Positions 11,840 to 24,214 of a stretch of DNA of 64,000 nucleotides are shown here, one piece after another. Origin of the DNA: Theristus sp. LFF4_11 (lineage: Eukaryota > Nematoda > Chromadorea > Monhysterida > Xyalidae). The notes under the pieces were generated by a model. It searched no databases and was not told the origin of the DNA. It saw only the letters and a program-made list of their open reading frames with translations. The stretch's first letter is position 1. Every line of letters starts with the position of its first letter. The stretch lies in NCBI GenBank assembly GCA_030248135.1, contig JASANC010003755.1, forward strand, positions 1-64,000. Reading direction: 5' to 3'. Both the position numbers and the translations under genes were made by a program.

Positions 11840-13200
11840 CGCAAAATTCGTTTTTCTCAACTGAAACTGGTGTTTGTTCTTATTGTCAATTCGCATTTTT
11901 ATGAAAATGTTTATGCAGTGTGATATGCGCATCTGACTGAATTTCTAAATGTAAAAAAATCAAAATAATCATCAACAACAATCAAGCTTGCATTTACAGA
12001 AATATGGAGGTTGGCTCAATAACACTGGTTTAGCAAATACAATATAATTATCTGCTTGTTGATCCTGCCTTTTCTCTGAACCGTAACGTCGTGTGTGAAT
12101 GTTTTGCATAACTAGCATTTTCATGCCATTTTTGTGCATTTTCGTTTTTGTGCAATTACTGTGGTTGTACAATTTTCTTCATTGGCCATTTTTTCTGGTG
12201 ACATGTGTTGTGAGTTTGTGGTGAATTGTAAATTATTTTGTCTGTAATCATTTCAGCGTTCAGTTGTGGCTTTCAGTGACCATTTTGTTGTGAACTGTGT
12301 CAATAATATGTTTCGTTTTTTTGTACACAACGAATTTTACTATGTTCTACCGCATTTTTTGACATAAAAAGTATGTTCGCTTCTTGGATTTTATGCTGCT
12401 TTGTACTGCCAATACGTATAGTTGTGATTTTGTGGCTGTTGTGTCCGAGAACTTTCTTTGTAAAAAATTGTCAATAAATTTTTGACTCCGGTATCAAGCA
12501 TCAATACACTGTTTGAGGCAACTGAAAAACTGTGTGTGACACTTGAAATAAATGAACACTACAGTATTAACTCTACTATTTCATAAACAACTATCTGATT
12601 GGTTTGTGATCACGTGATATGTGCATTCTGTGGAGACCAGACTCCGACTCAGTACGGTCAGAGGACTCTCCGTTGGCGCGTTTACGTCTTCATCGGAAAG
12701 ATTCCACTGTGGCAGGTTTCACCGTTCTGTTCTGTTCTGTTTTATTCGGCGCTCTTAAGCGTCAGGCAAATGCACAAGGAAAAAGGTTTCAATCCAGCAA
12801 GCAACCAGATAGAAAACAAATCAAATAAATCAATAAAGTTGCACAATGAAAAATTGACCGTAACCGACAGATTTGGTTTTTTTAGATTGATTGACAATAG
12901 AAGTTAATTTTTGATGAAGTCGGTCAAAAGCAGTTCGTACCAAGCTAAGTAGTAAGCAGTCGAAAGCGTGTTTTGAATAACGACAACTCCGTTTGGCCGT
13001 GTTACAATGTGATGTTCGTTATCGACGAATTACGAAGTCCAACGAGAACGAATATCAATGCAAGTTTTCATTTGTACTCAAACGGTGCAAAATATGAAAC
13101 ACAGGGGCAAATAATATATTGTAGCACGCATTAACAGTGTAAAATAACTGTATGAATATTGAGTGCAGATAACAATGAATAGTGTACACGTACATGTAGG
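11840..13200. other. Intergenic, nothing supported
   Basis: AT-rich sequence without exon-like blocks. A stretch near 12,590-12,665 (TGATTGGTTTGTGATCACGTG) resembles the TGATTGGTTGGTGATCACGTG part of the small mariner-type MITE at 34,227-34,386, so a decayed copy may sit here. Confidence 0.4.
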
Positions 13201-13206
13201 TAGAGT

Positions 13207-13290
13207 ATATAGTCGTCCTGGATAATTTGTAGTATTAGCTGATTGGTTGCCTGAACATCAGGTTCAAAAAAGAAATTGGAATGGACATTT
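13207..13290 (+). repeat. Solo terminal repeat of the TCCTGGATAA element
   Basis: TAGTCGTCCTGGATAA, then GCTGATTGGTTGCCTGAACATCAGGTTCAAAA and AATTGGAATGGA, match the terminal inverted repeats of the element at 17,319-18,604. No partner end is present nearby, so this is an isolated end or deletion relic. Confidence 0.6.
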
Positions 13291-13427
13291 TCACAGCTCG
13301 CATCCTCGCGCCCGTCTTCAGTGGTCAACCAATGAGCGTCTCGATGTTACGCACGTGGACAATGCGTGTGTGACGAGCGAAATATTCATCCGTATAGTGG
13401 TGAAAAGGAAATATGCACTACACATGT

Positions 13428-13519
13428 ATACCCAGAACAACCCAACCACACCGCTAACATGCATTTGGGATCTATACCCAGAACAACCCATCCACACCGC
13501 TAACATGCATTTGGGATCT
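13428..13519 (+). repeat. Two-copy 46-bp tandem repeat
   Basis: The unit beginning TATACCCAGAACAACCC and ending GCATTTGGGATC occurs twice in direct succession (13,428-13,473 and 13,474-13,519) with one visible difference. No coding role is apparent. Confidence 0.85.
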
Positions 13520-13909
13520 TCAATGCCAGTTGTTGCAACAACCTTCAGTAAACGAAATAAATCGTAGTGTTCATTGCATAAAGTACAATAAAAGAAATTC
13601 GCTGTTTGCGGTTTCTGCAGGTAGAATGTCATTTTTCAAAATTAAGAATGCAATCAGTTTTAAAGTTTTGTAGAAAGCTAGAAATTCAGCAGACATTAGT
13701 GGCTTTGGCATTTTCTCACGCGTTTTGAACGAACAACAACTTACTAATTTTCTTCCTACTCGAACGGACCTGGCATGCTAAACCAGGATGGTTTCTGCAA
13801 CTGAAAAGTGATTATGAACATCACATAGTGCAATGTGACTTTCTTACGTATTTTATGCCATGAACACGGCGAAATACAGATTGGATCAAAACACCACGTG
13901 TCTTGTGAC

Positions 13910-14670
13910 TAGAGTTGGTAAAAAACCGGTTTTTTATATTGCCAGGAAAAAAACCGTTTTTTTCGTTTTAAAACCGTTTTAAAACCATAAAAAACCGAAT
14001 GCTTCCCAGCTCCTAAACTTTCCAGAACTTGGCATCTTGAACTCAAAATAGGAAATACTCAAATTAGGGATTTTGAGCAGCGTAAAATGCTGTTTTCGGG
14101 CATACAACCGACCCAATTTGCTATTTTTGCCACCCAATGCTACCCAATTTTTTGTTTCAAATCAAACCAATTTCGCTTTTATTGGTTTCCAGGGCAGCAC
14201 GTTCAATAAATTTAAAACAAAAACTGGGCAGTGTCCATGTAGGTGTGGGGAGCGGGGAGGGACGGTTTCAAGGAGACCGGATAGCTGACTCCGATTAGGG
14301 GGGCGAGATTTGCAGAACTGCAAAGTGAAACCGGTAGCGGATTGCGTTCGAAAAATAACATATTTCATCAGTTACCCTTTGCAAATCGACAACATCGTCA
14401 GTCAGGCACCTTGTATTTCACTTGACCCTTGCCTCAAAAGCTTCTGCAAAATGATGCTTCACCAGTTCAGTTCGACACAGTTCACTGCACCGTTTTTCAA
14501 AAATATAATTTTACATTTTATCAATCAAACGAAAAAATGTGATTTTTGACAACGAAGTTTGAAAATTTTTAAGGTAAAAAACCGGTTCTTTATTTTTTCA
14601 AGAAAAAAAACTGAAAAAAACGGTTTTAAAACGGAAAAGAAACCGGTTTTTTTTTCCTGTGCCAACCCTA
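13910..14670. mobile_element. hAT-type MITE, copy 3 (761 bp)
   Basis: The ends are TAGAGTTGGTAAAAAACCGG and GTGCCAACCCTA. They are flanked by a perfect 8-bp target duplication, CTTGTGAC, at 13,902-13,909 and 14,671-14,678. Internal sequence is nearly the same as copy 1 at 1,217-2,020. The exact duplication shows true insertion and suggests this copy is younger than copy 1. It has no transposase and depends on an enzyme coded elsewhere. Confidence 0.9.
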
Positions 14671-14791
14671 CTTGTGACCCAGCATAAATCACCCGTAAAA
14701 ACTGCGCTCGTTTAGTTTTCGATGCTTGGCAAGAAAACGAGAAAACCTCTAGTTTTTTATGTAAAAGCACTAAACCGCCAAACTGATTATA

Positions 14792-15139
14792 CAGGGTGAG
14801 CCAAAAAAAGTTCCACCTTCAAAATGCTCTTACTGCCTTGTGCTGAGACCTAATGACTTAAAGTTTAGAACACTGTTAGAACATTTTGGGAGTTTTTTTC
14901 TGATCTAAATTTTTATTGGTGTACACGTTTCAGTTTAGTTCAACAGTGTAATTTTCAAAAAATAGCAATTTTTGACACAAAAACAATGCTCATAGATAAC
15001 CTGCATTTTTCACTGCAGAAAAATAGTTGGATATGTTATAGAGTTAGACTGTAATAGTGTTTCAATTTTCAGCCTGAAACATCCAAGCACAAGCCAGTGA
15101 GAGCATTTTGAAGTTTGAACCTTTTTTTGGCTCACCCTG
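14792..15139. mobile_element. Mariner-type MITE (CAGGGTGAGCC ends)
   Basis: Terminal inverted repeats CAGGGTGAGCCAAAAAAAGT and CTTTTTTTGGCTCACCCTG lie 348 bp apart. A TA precedes the left end; TG follows the right, so the target duplication is no longer perfect. Subterminal parts (AAAATGCTCTTACTGCCTTG and its complement) also pair. Non-coding. Confidence 0.75.
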
Positions 15140-15722
15140 TGGTTGTGGTACTGGTTTTCAACATGCAATGTCTTCTTGTATAGCCTCTGCCATTTTTTAT
15201 GCATTTCTCACAACGAGTTGTAAACACGTTTACGTTTTCCGTGTGTGTTGTAGGCCCGTGGTACGCTAAAAGATTCCAGTTCTTTTATCTTACAGCGAAA
15301 AAATCCTACTATTTTAATCATGTGCCGTGAAATTTGTGAACACTTTTTGGAAAGACTTGTGGCCCACAAAAATTATTCTTCCTAAAAATGTTTTGGTTGT
15401 GTATTAAGCTTTGTTGGCTTGAAAACTTGTTTTCCTTTGTGCTTGACACTTAAAAAAGTATATCGAATAAACAACTATTAATACAAAAGTGCTGCTGAAC
15501 TAAGGAAAAACGCTCCGGATTGCATCAAGTCAGATCTTGGAATTAAAGTGCCGAAACCTGCCAGATTTAAGTGGGATTGATAATATAAGGTTACCCCAGC
15601 TAATCTTCACCTGTTCTCAGGTCCTCTTTAAATTCCGTTCATGTTCTTTTCATTTTCCTTTATCAGTGTCTTTGTGTGTTAACAGGTGTAACTTGTGATT
15701 TCAGAAAGAAAGGCGTTGATAA

Positions 15723-18700
15723 ATGGCGGAATTGACACAGTTGGTTGTGAACTGCTTGGGTCGTCCCATCCAACTGGGCATGCTGTACGATTGCAGATCC
15801 GATCAGCCAATACCTGGTTGGTTTATCCAAATTTTCATAGATTTGCCTTAAACCATTCCGTTCGACCATATATTTTTTTAAATACAATTCTTCAAATCGA
15901 GACTGCGTATCAAATAACTGTGGTTTCAGGGATAACTCTGTGGGACAGAGAGACGTTGGATAAACATAAAGACACCAGGGCGACGGGCGGCACAAAGTTT
16001 GACGTCACCATTGAAGACAGCTTTGAAAAGAAGTCCGCACTGCTTGACATTCAGGCGTCACTAAAGCTGAGTGTGCTCGGTGGACTGGTGACCATCGACG
16101 GGTTAGTTTGGCAGCGTTCGCAAATTTTTTGAAGAACCGACACTCAAGGTTGTTGAGATTGTGCCAAAATCAGTCTCAGTTGCCATACAACGACCAAAAC
16201 AATCCAATCAGAAGTACTTAAAGTACAGGGTGATCAAATAAAAACTAAAAAAGTGAACGGTTGATCTTCTGTAACTGTACTGTAACAGCATTTTAGCTAA
16301 AACGTCAAATCGAAAAAGTTTCGTATGCATTTGTTGTATTGAAATGTCAGCTAAAACGATCAACACCATTAGTCACAGCAGAACAGAACAGACAATTGAA
16401 ACTTTGATTTCGCGTGTGTGACTTCCACGCAACATCAGCCAAACGGGCACAAGTTGTGTGGGAGCGACCAACGCACCCATTTTAATGCCCACATTACCTT
16501 TGTAATTGTAAATTTTGATTTTTTTAGTTGTGCTAAAATGTGTTTTAGTTTTTTCAAATTACCTTCAACAAGCACTTGGAGTGAGCAGCACTGTAAAATC
16601 AGCCAGGAAAAAATGAATAGAGCAAGGAAATGCAGTTTGGTACTGGCTAATGTCACACAACTTGCGACAAATTTCAGCCATTAATCCAAGTATGAATCCA
16701 AGTTTCTGCCAAATCCGTGATATAGCTTTCCGGAAAGTTCCCGCCCTTTACATGGCCTGGCTCTTAACGGTTTTTCAAAAACCACGCTTAAAAGAATCGT
16801 AATAATAAGCTTTTAGCCAATTTTCACACCTTAATTCAGCATTCATTTTCCTGACAAAAATGGTCATGATTTTCAGTAAAAGAAGTATTGGTAAAAAACC
16901 GGTTTTCATTTTCGGAAAATGTTTTCCGTAAGAAGCGCTGTTATTTCCGAAATAAAATTCTCGCTCCGTCCCCGATGTCATCGCCACATGCATAAAGCTC
17001 TATATCACGTACAATCTGTATCCAGTCCGGCAAAAAACTGCAGTTCTGCGAAATACCTCGATGACAAACGAACGTCAGCGACGCAAGCGCGCGTCACGTT
17101 GGCCTATCAGTGTAACACGTTCTTTGAGCAGCTGACCATGAATCAGCTGGCTGTCGGCAACATCCAGTATCCGGACGTGTTCGACAACGGCATTGCGACG
17201 CACGTCGTCACCGCTGTCGAGTATGGTGCGAACGCGTACTTTGTGTTCAATCGACAGACGCACACGAGCGATGAAAAACGACAAATCGAAGGCACTTGTA
17301 AGGTTCGTTGAGCGACTATAGTCGCCCTGGATAAGTTGTTATATTACAGTGTAGCTGATTGTTGCCTGAAACGTCAGGTTCAAAATAAATTGGAATGGAT
17401 ATTTTCTTTTTTTTTTGGCTTTGTGATTTCTGTGCGTCTGTTTTGCGTGGGCAGACACCCAGACAGTGAGATTTTCAATGGAAAAATCTTGATTGTGATT
17501 TATGAGATGAAGACAAATCAAAAACAGCAGTTTCCATAGCAAAAAGCTTCCTTTTGTTCTAAAAAAGAACGACGGCGACGACGAAAATTGAAACTGAATT
17601 CGCTGTAAAATATAAGGTGTCGAAAATCATCTCTAATTTTCGTCAATTTAGATTCGAACTCGTCAAACAAATCGTTTCTCAACAGTTTATTCAACCGCAA
17701 ACCAGCCAAATTCAAACACTCAAAACCACATTTTCAGTCTGCTAAAATAATTTTCACGAATGAAATTTCCCTAACTTTCCGTCGTTCCAAAACAACCAAA
17801 AACACGATGAAGCACATAAGAAAACCCTTATCTCATTTTACATCCGTTACGGCTCCTGCGACAATAGACACAAGAAAAAAGGGACACACAGACGCATCGC
17901 TGGCTTTTGAAAAGACTAAGAAAAACCCATCATGATTCGATCTTTCAAGAAACTGTGCTTCACGTTCATGAAACAACATCGCTTATGCGACATAAAGTGC
18001 TTTTGTCTGCAGCTCACATACCGTATTACCCCCAATAAACCCCCATGGGGGATTAATACGTCAGCGACTTTTAGGGGTGGGGGTTTATTGGTGGGGGGGG
18101 GGATTATTGGTGGGGGGGGTTTATTATACAAAAATTTCTAGGGGTGGGGTTTTGTTGAAAAATGGCAAAAATACCTTGCATGGCAGGCAAGAAAGTTGCA
18201 GAAACTTCTACTTTTCACAGAGATTTCCTTTTGTAACAGCCTTTGTAATCCTTTGGTAGCACAATTTCACCAATGTCACTGCATTCAGCCACTGAATTCG
18301 CTGGGTATGTGTTTCAAACAGGTTTCCAATTAACCCCCATGGGGGATTATTTGTGGGGGGGATTATTTGGAAACTGGTCGGGGGGGGGGTGGGGGTTTAT
18401 TGGTGGGGGGGATTAATTGTGGGGGGTTTAATGGGGGTAATACGGTATCATAAACAAGACTTTCCCAATAAAAATCACACTGTTTTCCCACGCAAAACAA
18501 ACGAACAAAAATCCAAAAAAAGAAAATACATATTCCAATTTCTTTTTTGAACCTGATGTTTCAGACAACCAATCAGCGAATACCACAACTTATCCAGGAC
18601 GAATCCAACAGTCAATATGGTAGATTCGTATACAGTGTGAAAAACTGCAATGCACAGCGGCTGTTTTGTGAAATAGAAAATTGACCACTCTTCTGTGTTC

Positions 18701-21700
18701 ATTGCTACACGAACGGGGTAGTTTGGCCTGAACCAAGCGAGCATAGCCAACCGTCTGCAACTGCACAGGCCGTGATCGACAAGATCCCATCACTCAGCGC
18801 GGATGTGGACGTCCAGTTGACCATGAACGAGCAAGAGTTTGAAGAAGTCAACCAGTTTTCGTGCACGTACCACGGCGACGTGATGACGCCGAGCAATCCG
18901 ACCACATTCAAGGATGCGGTTGCATTGTATCAGAAGCTGCCAGAACTAATTCGCTCGACTGCTGTAACGCCCGGCGACGTGTATGGTATACCGAAGAAGG
19001 TTGTGCATTCATGTGTCTACAGTTTGAACATATTAAAGCGCGCAAAGCTTCATTATGATAATATCTCCCAGCCGCCGCATCCGTATTGCTCATGCGCATG
19101 CACCGACCTCAACAAAACCCTTTCACCACGCAGTTTCTTAAAAAGGCTTGGCTTAGGTTAAGTTAGGTTTTGCTTAAGATTAGGCTCAGGTTTGGTTGTG
19201 GGTTTTGGTCCGTTTTTAGCAATGTCTGACAACATGCAATTTCGAGCGTGAGTTAACTGGAGCAGAATATTATAAAACGTGCTAACCTTTTAGTGAGGTC
19301 AGAAAATACCTGCAGGACTAAAAATACTACGGTTTTGCGTAAAACAAATTAGAAGACACTTTCTAGGGGTTTCGAGACAAAAAAAAGGGGGAGCCCCGTT
19401 TGCAGACCCGCATCCAGTTGTAGACACCCCCAATAATGGTCCGGGGCCACCGGGGGGTGAGTTGTAGAAAACAATTTTTTTGTATGGAGGTTGGCTTTTT
19501 GCCCCCCCCCCGACGAAGAAAAAATATGCATTGTATTTATAGTGGGTGTAGCCGGTGGGGGGGGGTGATGAAAAACAAAAAAATTTATTTTCTCTTTACA
19601 GAAGGCTCTTCTTCTATTTTTTAAAAAAAAAATATTCTTATTTTTAATACGGGCGTGTTTTTGTCAATAATAAAAAAAAAAAATTTTTATTAACACAAAA
19701 AAAACAAACTGTCTTTTTAAATAAAAAAATAAAATTTAATTTTTTATTTTTTTTAATTTTGGGCGTCCCGTTAAAAATAGAATGAATATATGTAGGACGT
19801 CCAGCCTCGCCGCGACGGGGCCAGAGTGTTGTTGTGATCTATTTGTGGGGGGAGATTGTGGTGGGGAAAGGAAAAAAAAAAAAAAATTTATTACACATTG
19901 CAAAACCCTTATCTGACCCAACCCTTATAGTGTGTAAAAGATGAAAAAAGACTACTGAATAATTGTTGCAAAACGCCAGCTTTTGTTTTGAAACTTTTTT
20001 CCCGCTTACTCTAACCTAAGCCAAGCCTTTTAGGAGTTTCAATGAGAAAATGACACTGAAAATGGTAGGATAAGGCCCCGATTTGCAGACTCCGCATACA
20101 GTTGTCAGATTCGACTCCTATGATCTCTTTAGAGATGTCAGAAAGCACCTCCAAGACTAAATATGTCATTGTTATACCTAAAACATATTTAATGACACAT
20201 TCCTGTGATTTTCGGGAGCGATGAAAACGATAGGATGTGTCCCATTTGCAAACTCAGCTTCCAGTGGTCAGATTCGGCACCTATGACTCCTTTGGTGCTG
20301 AATCTGACCACTGGAGGTGGAGTCTGCAAATGGGACACATCCTATCGTTCTCATCGCTCCCGAAAATCATAAGAATGTGTCATTAAATTTGTTTTATTTA
20401 TAACAGTGACATTTTTAGCCTAAAGGTTATTTCTGACCCCGTAACGAGGTCATAGGTGTCGAATTTGACAACTGGATGCGGAGTCTACAAATCGAACCCA
20501 GCCTATCATTTTCAGTGTCCTCGAAAAACCTAGAAAATGTCTTTAAACTTGTTTTATTCCGAACTTTGCCATTTTTAGTCCTCGAGGTTATATTTCTGAT
20601 CCCCAAAAGGTCAGTGTCGCCAAAACTGGCCATTAGAAGCCGAACCTCAAAAATTGGCATGTCTGTCGTTTTCAGCACTCCCAAAAAAACCCAGTTGATG
20701 CAAAACGTTTTGCAAAATATGCGTGCAAAATTTTGGTTTCAGATGTGTTTTTCACACCCTGTCTCTAGGTGTACTTGTATCCGTTGGTAAAGCTGAATTC
20801 GGCCGCAGCTTCACTCGGTCGTTTGATCAGCAAGAGCATTGTGACAGAGTGCAGCGAAATGGTTGACGCGTTCGAAAACATTCGCCTGCAAGTGGCTGAC
20901 CTCTCAGCGCACGCACATTGCCAGAAGTTCCGAGGACTGCGCGACCAGTTGACAAAGTTCCGATTGGCCGTTGCTACTCACGTGTCGTCGTTTCAGGTAC
21001 AGTACAGTCGGTTTAGCGACAAACAAAAACGTCGTGCTGCACCACCAATGTTCCACTAATGATTCGCAGGTGTTTCTGTGCACTACGTTGCCTCAAATTC
21101 GTGGCGGCGGCACCGAGGAAGCGGTTCTCGCAAAACGCATCGAGCAAATGCGACGATCGCCGTTTGCTGTCGAGTACTTGCAGGCGTGGCTTAACAACAA
21201 GGAGGCGGAGTTTGCCAGTCTGACAGAATACCTGAAAACGGTGGCCGACATTGAGCTCGTGTTGAAGTCGAGCGATCTCATGCGATACACGCGTAGCGCT
21301 GACGTGGACGTCGTGTTGTGCTTGTCGTTGGGTCACGTCGCTGCTAGAACCACTGATCCGTTCATCGAACTGCTACAGACGCATCAAGAGGACGCGACAG
21401 CAACGCTCACTGAAGAGGCTAGATATGTTGCTTTTTATAGTTTTGCTGGATTGAGAAGTGAAACGAAACAGCTCAAATAAAGTTGCAACCGTAAACTTTG
21501 CTTGTTTAATCCGATCACTTTTTTTGCAAGACTTGCAAATACTTTGCAAATACAGAGCTTGCGAAACTTTTAATTTATGAAAGAAAAACGAATGTATCGG
21601 GGTGTGTTGAAATCAAACACCAATTTATGGCCAAATATGTTTTCTTGCAACTCCGGTCCGATCGGGCTCTTTTTTATTGAAGCTCTGCATTCTGCGAAAA

Positions 21701-23714
21701 AAAGTGACAGGTTTAAACAAACATACTGTCGTAAACTTTTATCGTAACCGAACCAATCAGTGACTTATTGTGATTGTGTCGAACATTACAGACGATCTGG
21801 ACGGCGCTTGACGCGATGTGGCTAAATGACCACGAGCTCGATCGCCACCTGCGACGGCAGACACGTGTGTTCGCGGAGTGTCACGCAGCGAATGTGCACA
21901 ACGTCAAACCGAACGCTGTCAAGTTTGTTGTCTCCGGTGAAACGAACCGCGACGCCGAGCGCACACGACCGGGCTCAATTTGTCTCTGTTGTAACGCCGA
22001 GACGATCGATGAGTTCGAATTGCCGCCAGCGCCTGTCGGCCTGAAGGCGACGCATGTCGGACCGACAAATGTGAGATGTGCGAAATTCGGTTGTGATCTG
22101 AGATGAGAACGTTAATTGTTGTTGTGCTTCGATATTATTATTACAAACACGCGATCACAAATATAAAAACGTCTTTACAATAGAAAAATACTATTCAGGT
22201 AACGCTCGAATGGACAGCGGCACCAAGCGTCAACGCGTACCACGTGTTCACCACTGTCAACGCGTCCTCTGGGCAACCGACGATCACCAATGAGCCACGA
22301 ATGAGCGCACGCTCACTTCAGCCGGGCACACTGTATGAGTTTGCAGTGCACTCCGTCAGCGACCGCGCCGCAATAATCAGCAAAGCGAGCAAAATTCAGC
22401 AGAAAACCGCTGGCCTCGGCCCGGTAACCCCGTTTGCGCTTGGCGTGACACAAAGGCACGATCAAATGCCATTTGCCAAATCAGTGCAGTTTGCGATGAT
22501 TAATTTCAGATGGATACCGTCGGTGGTCTGGTTGAGTACGTGCACTGTAGCAAAATGAAAACACCGCCACCTGGGGCCATTGGCCGCGGCACTCAGGTGA
22601 GCGTTTCTATGCGGTGGCCAATGAAACATGGCAGCTTTTTTCAGAGTGAAAGGAGCGCGCGGAACTTGAATTAAAAAAGTCGTTCAGAGTGCTGTATTTA
22701 TGCTTCCGCGATGTCGCTGTTTCTGTGGCTTTTATTTTTATTCATTCATCACGTAACACTGAGTTACTGGGTTCGCGAGCAAGTCACTGAAATTAAAACG
22801 TGACGTGCCGTGCCGTGTACGCATGCGTCAGTATGAAGGGGCCTTAACGATTTCATTGCAACATGAAATTTAAAATAAATCTTGTTTCAAAGCAGGATTT
22901 TTTACGTGAAATAAAGCATGAATGATGACACAAAAAATAGGATTCAATTTAAAAAACACACAAAAACAGGCTGACCGTCCTGGTGTCACAATCTATTCGG
23001 TGCTGGTACGCGACAGCGAAGAGCGCCTGGTTCCGGGCAAGGCACACATGGCCGGACAAGATCGCAACCGTTTTGATGTTTGGTACGAGATGGGCGGGTC
23101 GAAAACGAAAAGCAATGATTTCTATTGGATTGTGGCCCGCCCGGACGCCACTGTATTGCTCGTTCATGCTGAACAGACGGGTGGACGATGGCTGCCGCCT
23201 CCAGGGGCGATACATGCTGGTAGAAAATTGGTTTTTACCCTCATTTTTTGAAAAACAATTTTTTTTAAAAACCAATCTGGTTTTTAGGCTGATAAAGCTT
23301 TCGAATAACCTATAACTCTGCCCGTGAACTACCAGTGCTCATTACTGCAGGCTCTGTCGTTGACGGCTACAATTACGTAGCGATCGTGCACTGGCGTGAC
23401 GGCGACAACGTCGGTCTTAGTTTTTGTTTGGTTGTTTCGTTTTTGACCTGCTAAAACGTTTTTTTTACCGTTTCGTTTTACATGTTGTATGGGAACGATG
23501 CTGTTGTGTTGTGTTATACATTTGTATTGCCTTGTTATACAACAGTGAAGACGTGAAAACGATTGTGTGAACAGCTTCACAGTGACTACGCTTATTTCAG
23601 ATTCCTGGCAAAGCACATGAGCATTGTGGTCGGTGCTATTTTGAGCACAGCGGTGGTCGTGCGGCTGACCGCAACTTCTCATGGGTGTGCGTTTATGATT
23701 TTGGTAAACGCTAA
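15723..23714 (+). CDS. SNTX-family (MACPF-like) protein fused to FN3 and two DM9 repeats
   Basis: Twelve exons: 15,723-15,816, 15,930-16,101, 17,044-17,302, 18,769-18,999, 20,769-20,996, 21,070-21,426, 21,792-22,070, 22,199-22,423, 22,510-22,596, 22,970-23,219, 23,351-23,409 and 23,601-23,714. Phases agree at every junction and the total is 784 codons plus stop. The N-terminus (LGRPIQLGMLYD, then the TLDKHKDT region) is the hallmark of the stonustoxin/neoverrucotoxin-like family, whose first domain is MACPF/CDC-like and pore-forming in fish. Like those, it has no signal peptide. Residues ~250-450 are helical, as in the family's middle region. Residues ~523-610 form an FN3 domain (PPAPVGLKA, VTLEW, LQPGTLYEFAV). 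Residues ~620-784 hold two DM9 repeats, each with a PPPGAI turn and a PGKAH motif; DM9 proteins of molluscs bind mannose. Fish SNTX proteins end in PRY/SPRY, so this architecture is unusual. A host defence or cytolytic role is inference. An alternative exon 8 end at 22,444 keeps the frame. Confidence 0.85.
16102..17043. other. Intron 2 of the SNTX-DM9 gene, with transposon scraps
   Basis: The intron contains a single mariner-type end (TACAGGGTGATCA at about 16,224) without a partner. A short piece of the hAT MITE terminus (TTGGTAAAAAACCGGTTTT) lies near 16,886-16,908. Nothing else is recognisable. Confidence 0.55.
17319..18604. mobile_element. Inverted-repeat element with TCCTGGATAAG ends, in intron 3
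   Basis: Left end GTCGCCCTGGATAAGTTG and right end CAACTTATCCAGGACGAA begin inverted repeats of roughly 130 bp. These include GCCTGAAACGTCAGGTTCAAA against its complement, and TTTGCGTGGG against CCCACGCAAA. The interior is non-coding and is itself invaded by a G-rich element at 18,019-18,448. A solo end of the same family sits at 13,207. No clear target duplication is seen. Confidence 0.7.
18019..18448. mobile_element. G-rich MITE nested in the intron 3 element
   Basis: Terminal inverted repeats TACCGTATTACCCCCAATAA and TTTAATGGGGGTAATACGGTA bracket 430 bp. Inside are repeated runs of 5-10 G separated by TTTATT or ATTATT, and two CCCCCATGGGGG hairpins. A miniature relative, CCCCCATGGGGGTTTATTGG followed by ACACGGTA, lies at 45,677-45,723. 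The runs could form G-quadruplexes. Superfamily unknown. Confidence 0.65.
19139..20034. repeat. Inverted AAAAGGCTTGGCTTAGG pair in intron 4
   Basis: AAAAAGGCTTGGCTTAGGTTA at 19,141 faces its complement TAACCTAAGCCAAGCCTTTT near 20,012-20,032. Another copy of the motif lies at 34,822. Between them are GGGG/CCCC-rich and A/T homopolymer-rich blocks. The motif may be a terminal repeat of an undefined element family; the GGCTTAGG repeats look telomere-like but are too few and too irregular to be telomeric. Confidence 0.5.
20051..20519. repeat. Long palindrome in intron 4 of the SNTX-DM9 gene
   Basis: Arms 20,051-20,281 and 20,293-20,519 are inverted copies with an 11-base loop around 20,287. The inner about 50 bp of each arm (ATAGGATGTGTCCCATTTGC and its complement) is almost perfect; the outer parts are more diverged. 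Related single units lie at about 19,295-19,400 and 20,520-20,640, so the palindrome arose inside a family of roughly 120-bp repeats. A transcript would fold into a long hairpin. Confidence 0.85.
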
Positions 23715-24214
23715 CAATTCTGATGATGATCAAATGAGTTAGAATCCATGACGACATCGCATTAGTGACGTCTTAATGTGGGACTGAATCGCAATCAAGT
23801 GTCCTTTTTGTGAGAAATCTTTTTTGTCTGGTGTTTTTTTTGTCTTCTCTACTTTATTTTAATTTTTAAAAATTTTGCTAGATTGATTGACATTCTGAAA
23901 TTAACTAAAATGTATACATGCTGTACGTGCAGTTTGAGCCGTCAGAGATGGTGCTAAAGCATTACCTATAAAAGAATAACTATCCAGTTCTTGAATCCAG
24001 AAATCCAGAAATAAGAAAGTTCTTGAAATACTTTAGAAAACAGCTTTAACACAGCTACGCGTCACCAAATGCTGCTTCATGAATGCCGCTTAAAACTGCG
24101 GGAATCGACTGAGATTACAAGCACATACATACACATGTAACAAGTAACAACATATGTAAGTCAGCGATGTCAACACCATGTCCACACGAAATCCAACACT
24201 GCATCAGCACATGC
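23715..24214. other. Convergent intergenic space
   Basis: About 500 bp separate the stop of the SNTX-DM9 gene (+) and the stop of the GPCR (-). I see no further exon, repeat or clear AATAAA here. Confidence 0.4.

Noticed and set aside
19141..19195. GGCTTAGGTTAAGTTAGG as telomeric repeat
   Set aside because: Only a few irregular units, in an intron and paired with an inverted copy; more likely a transposon end.
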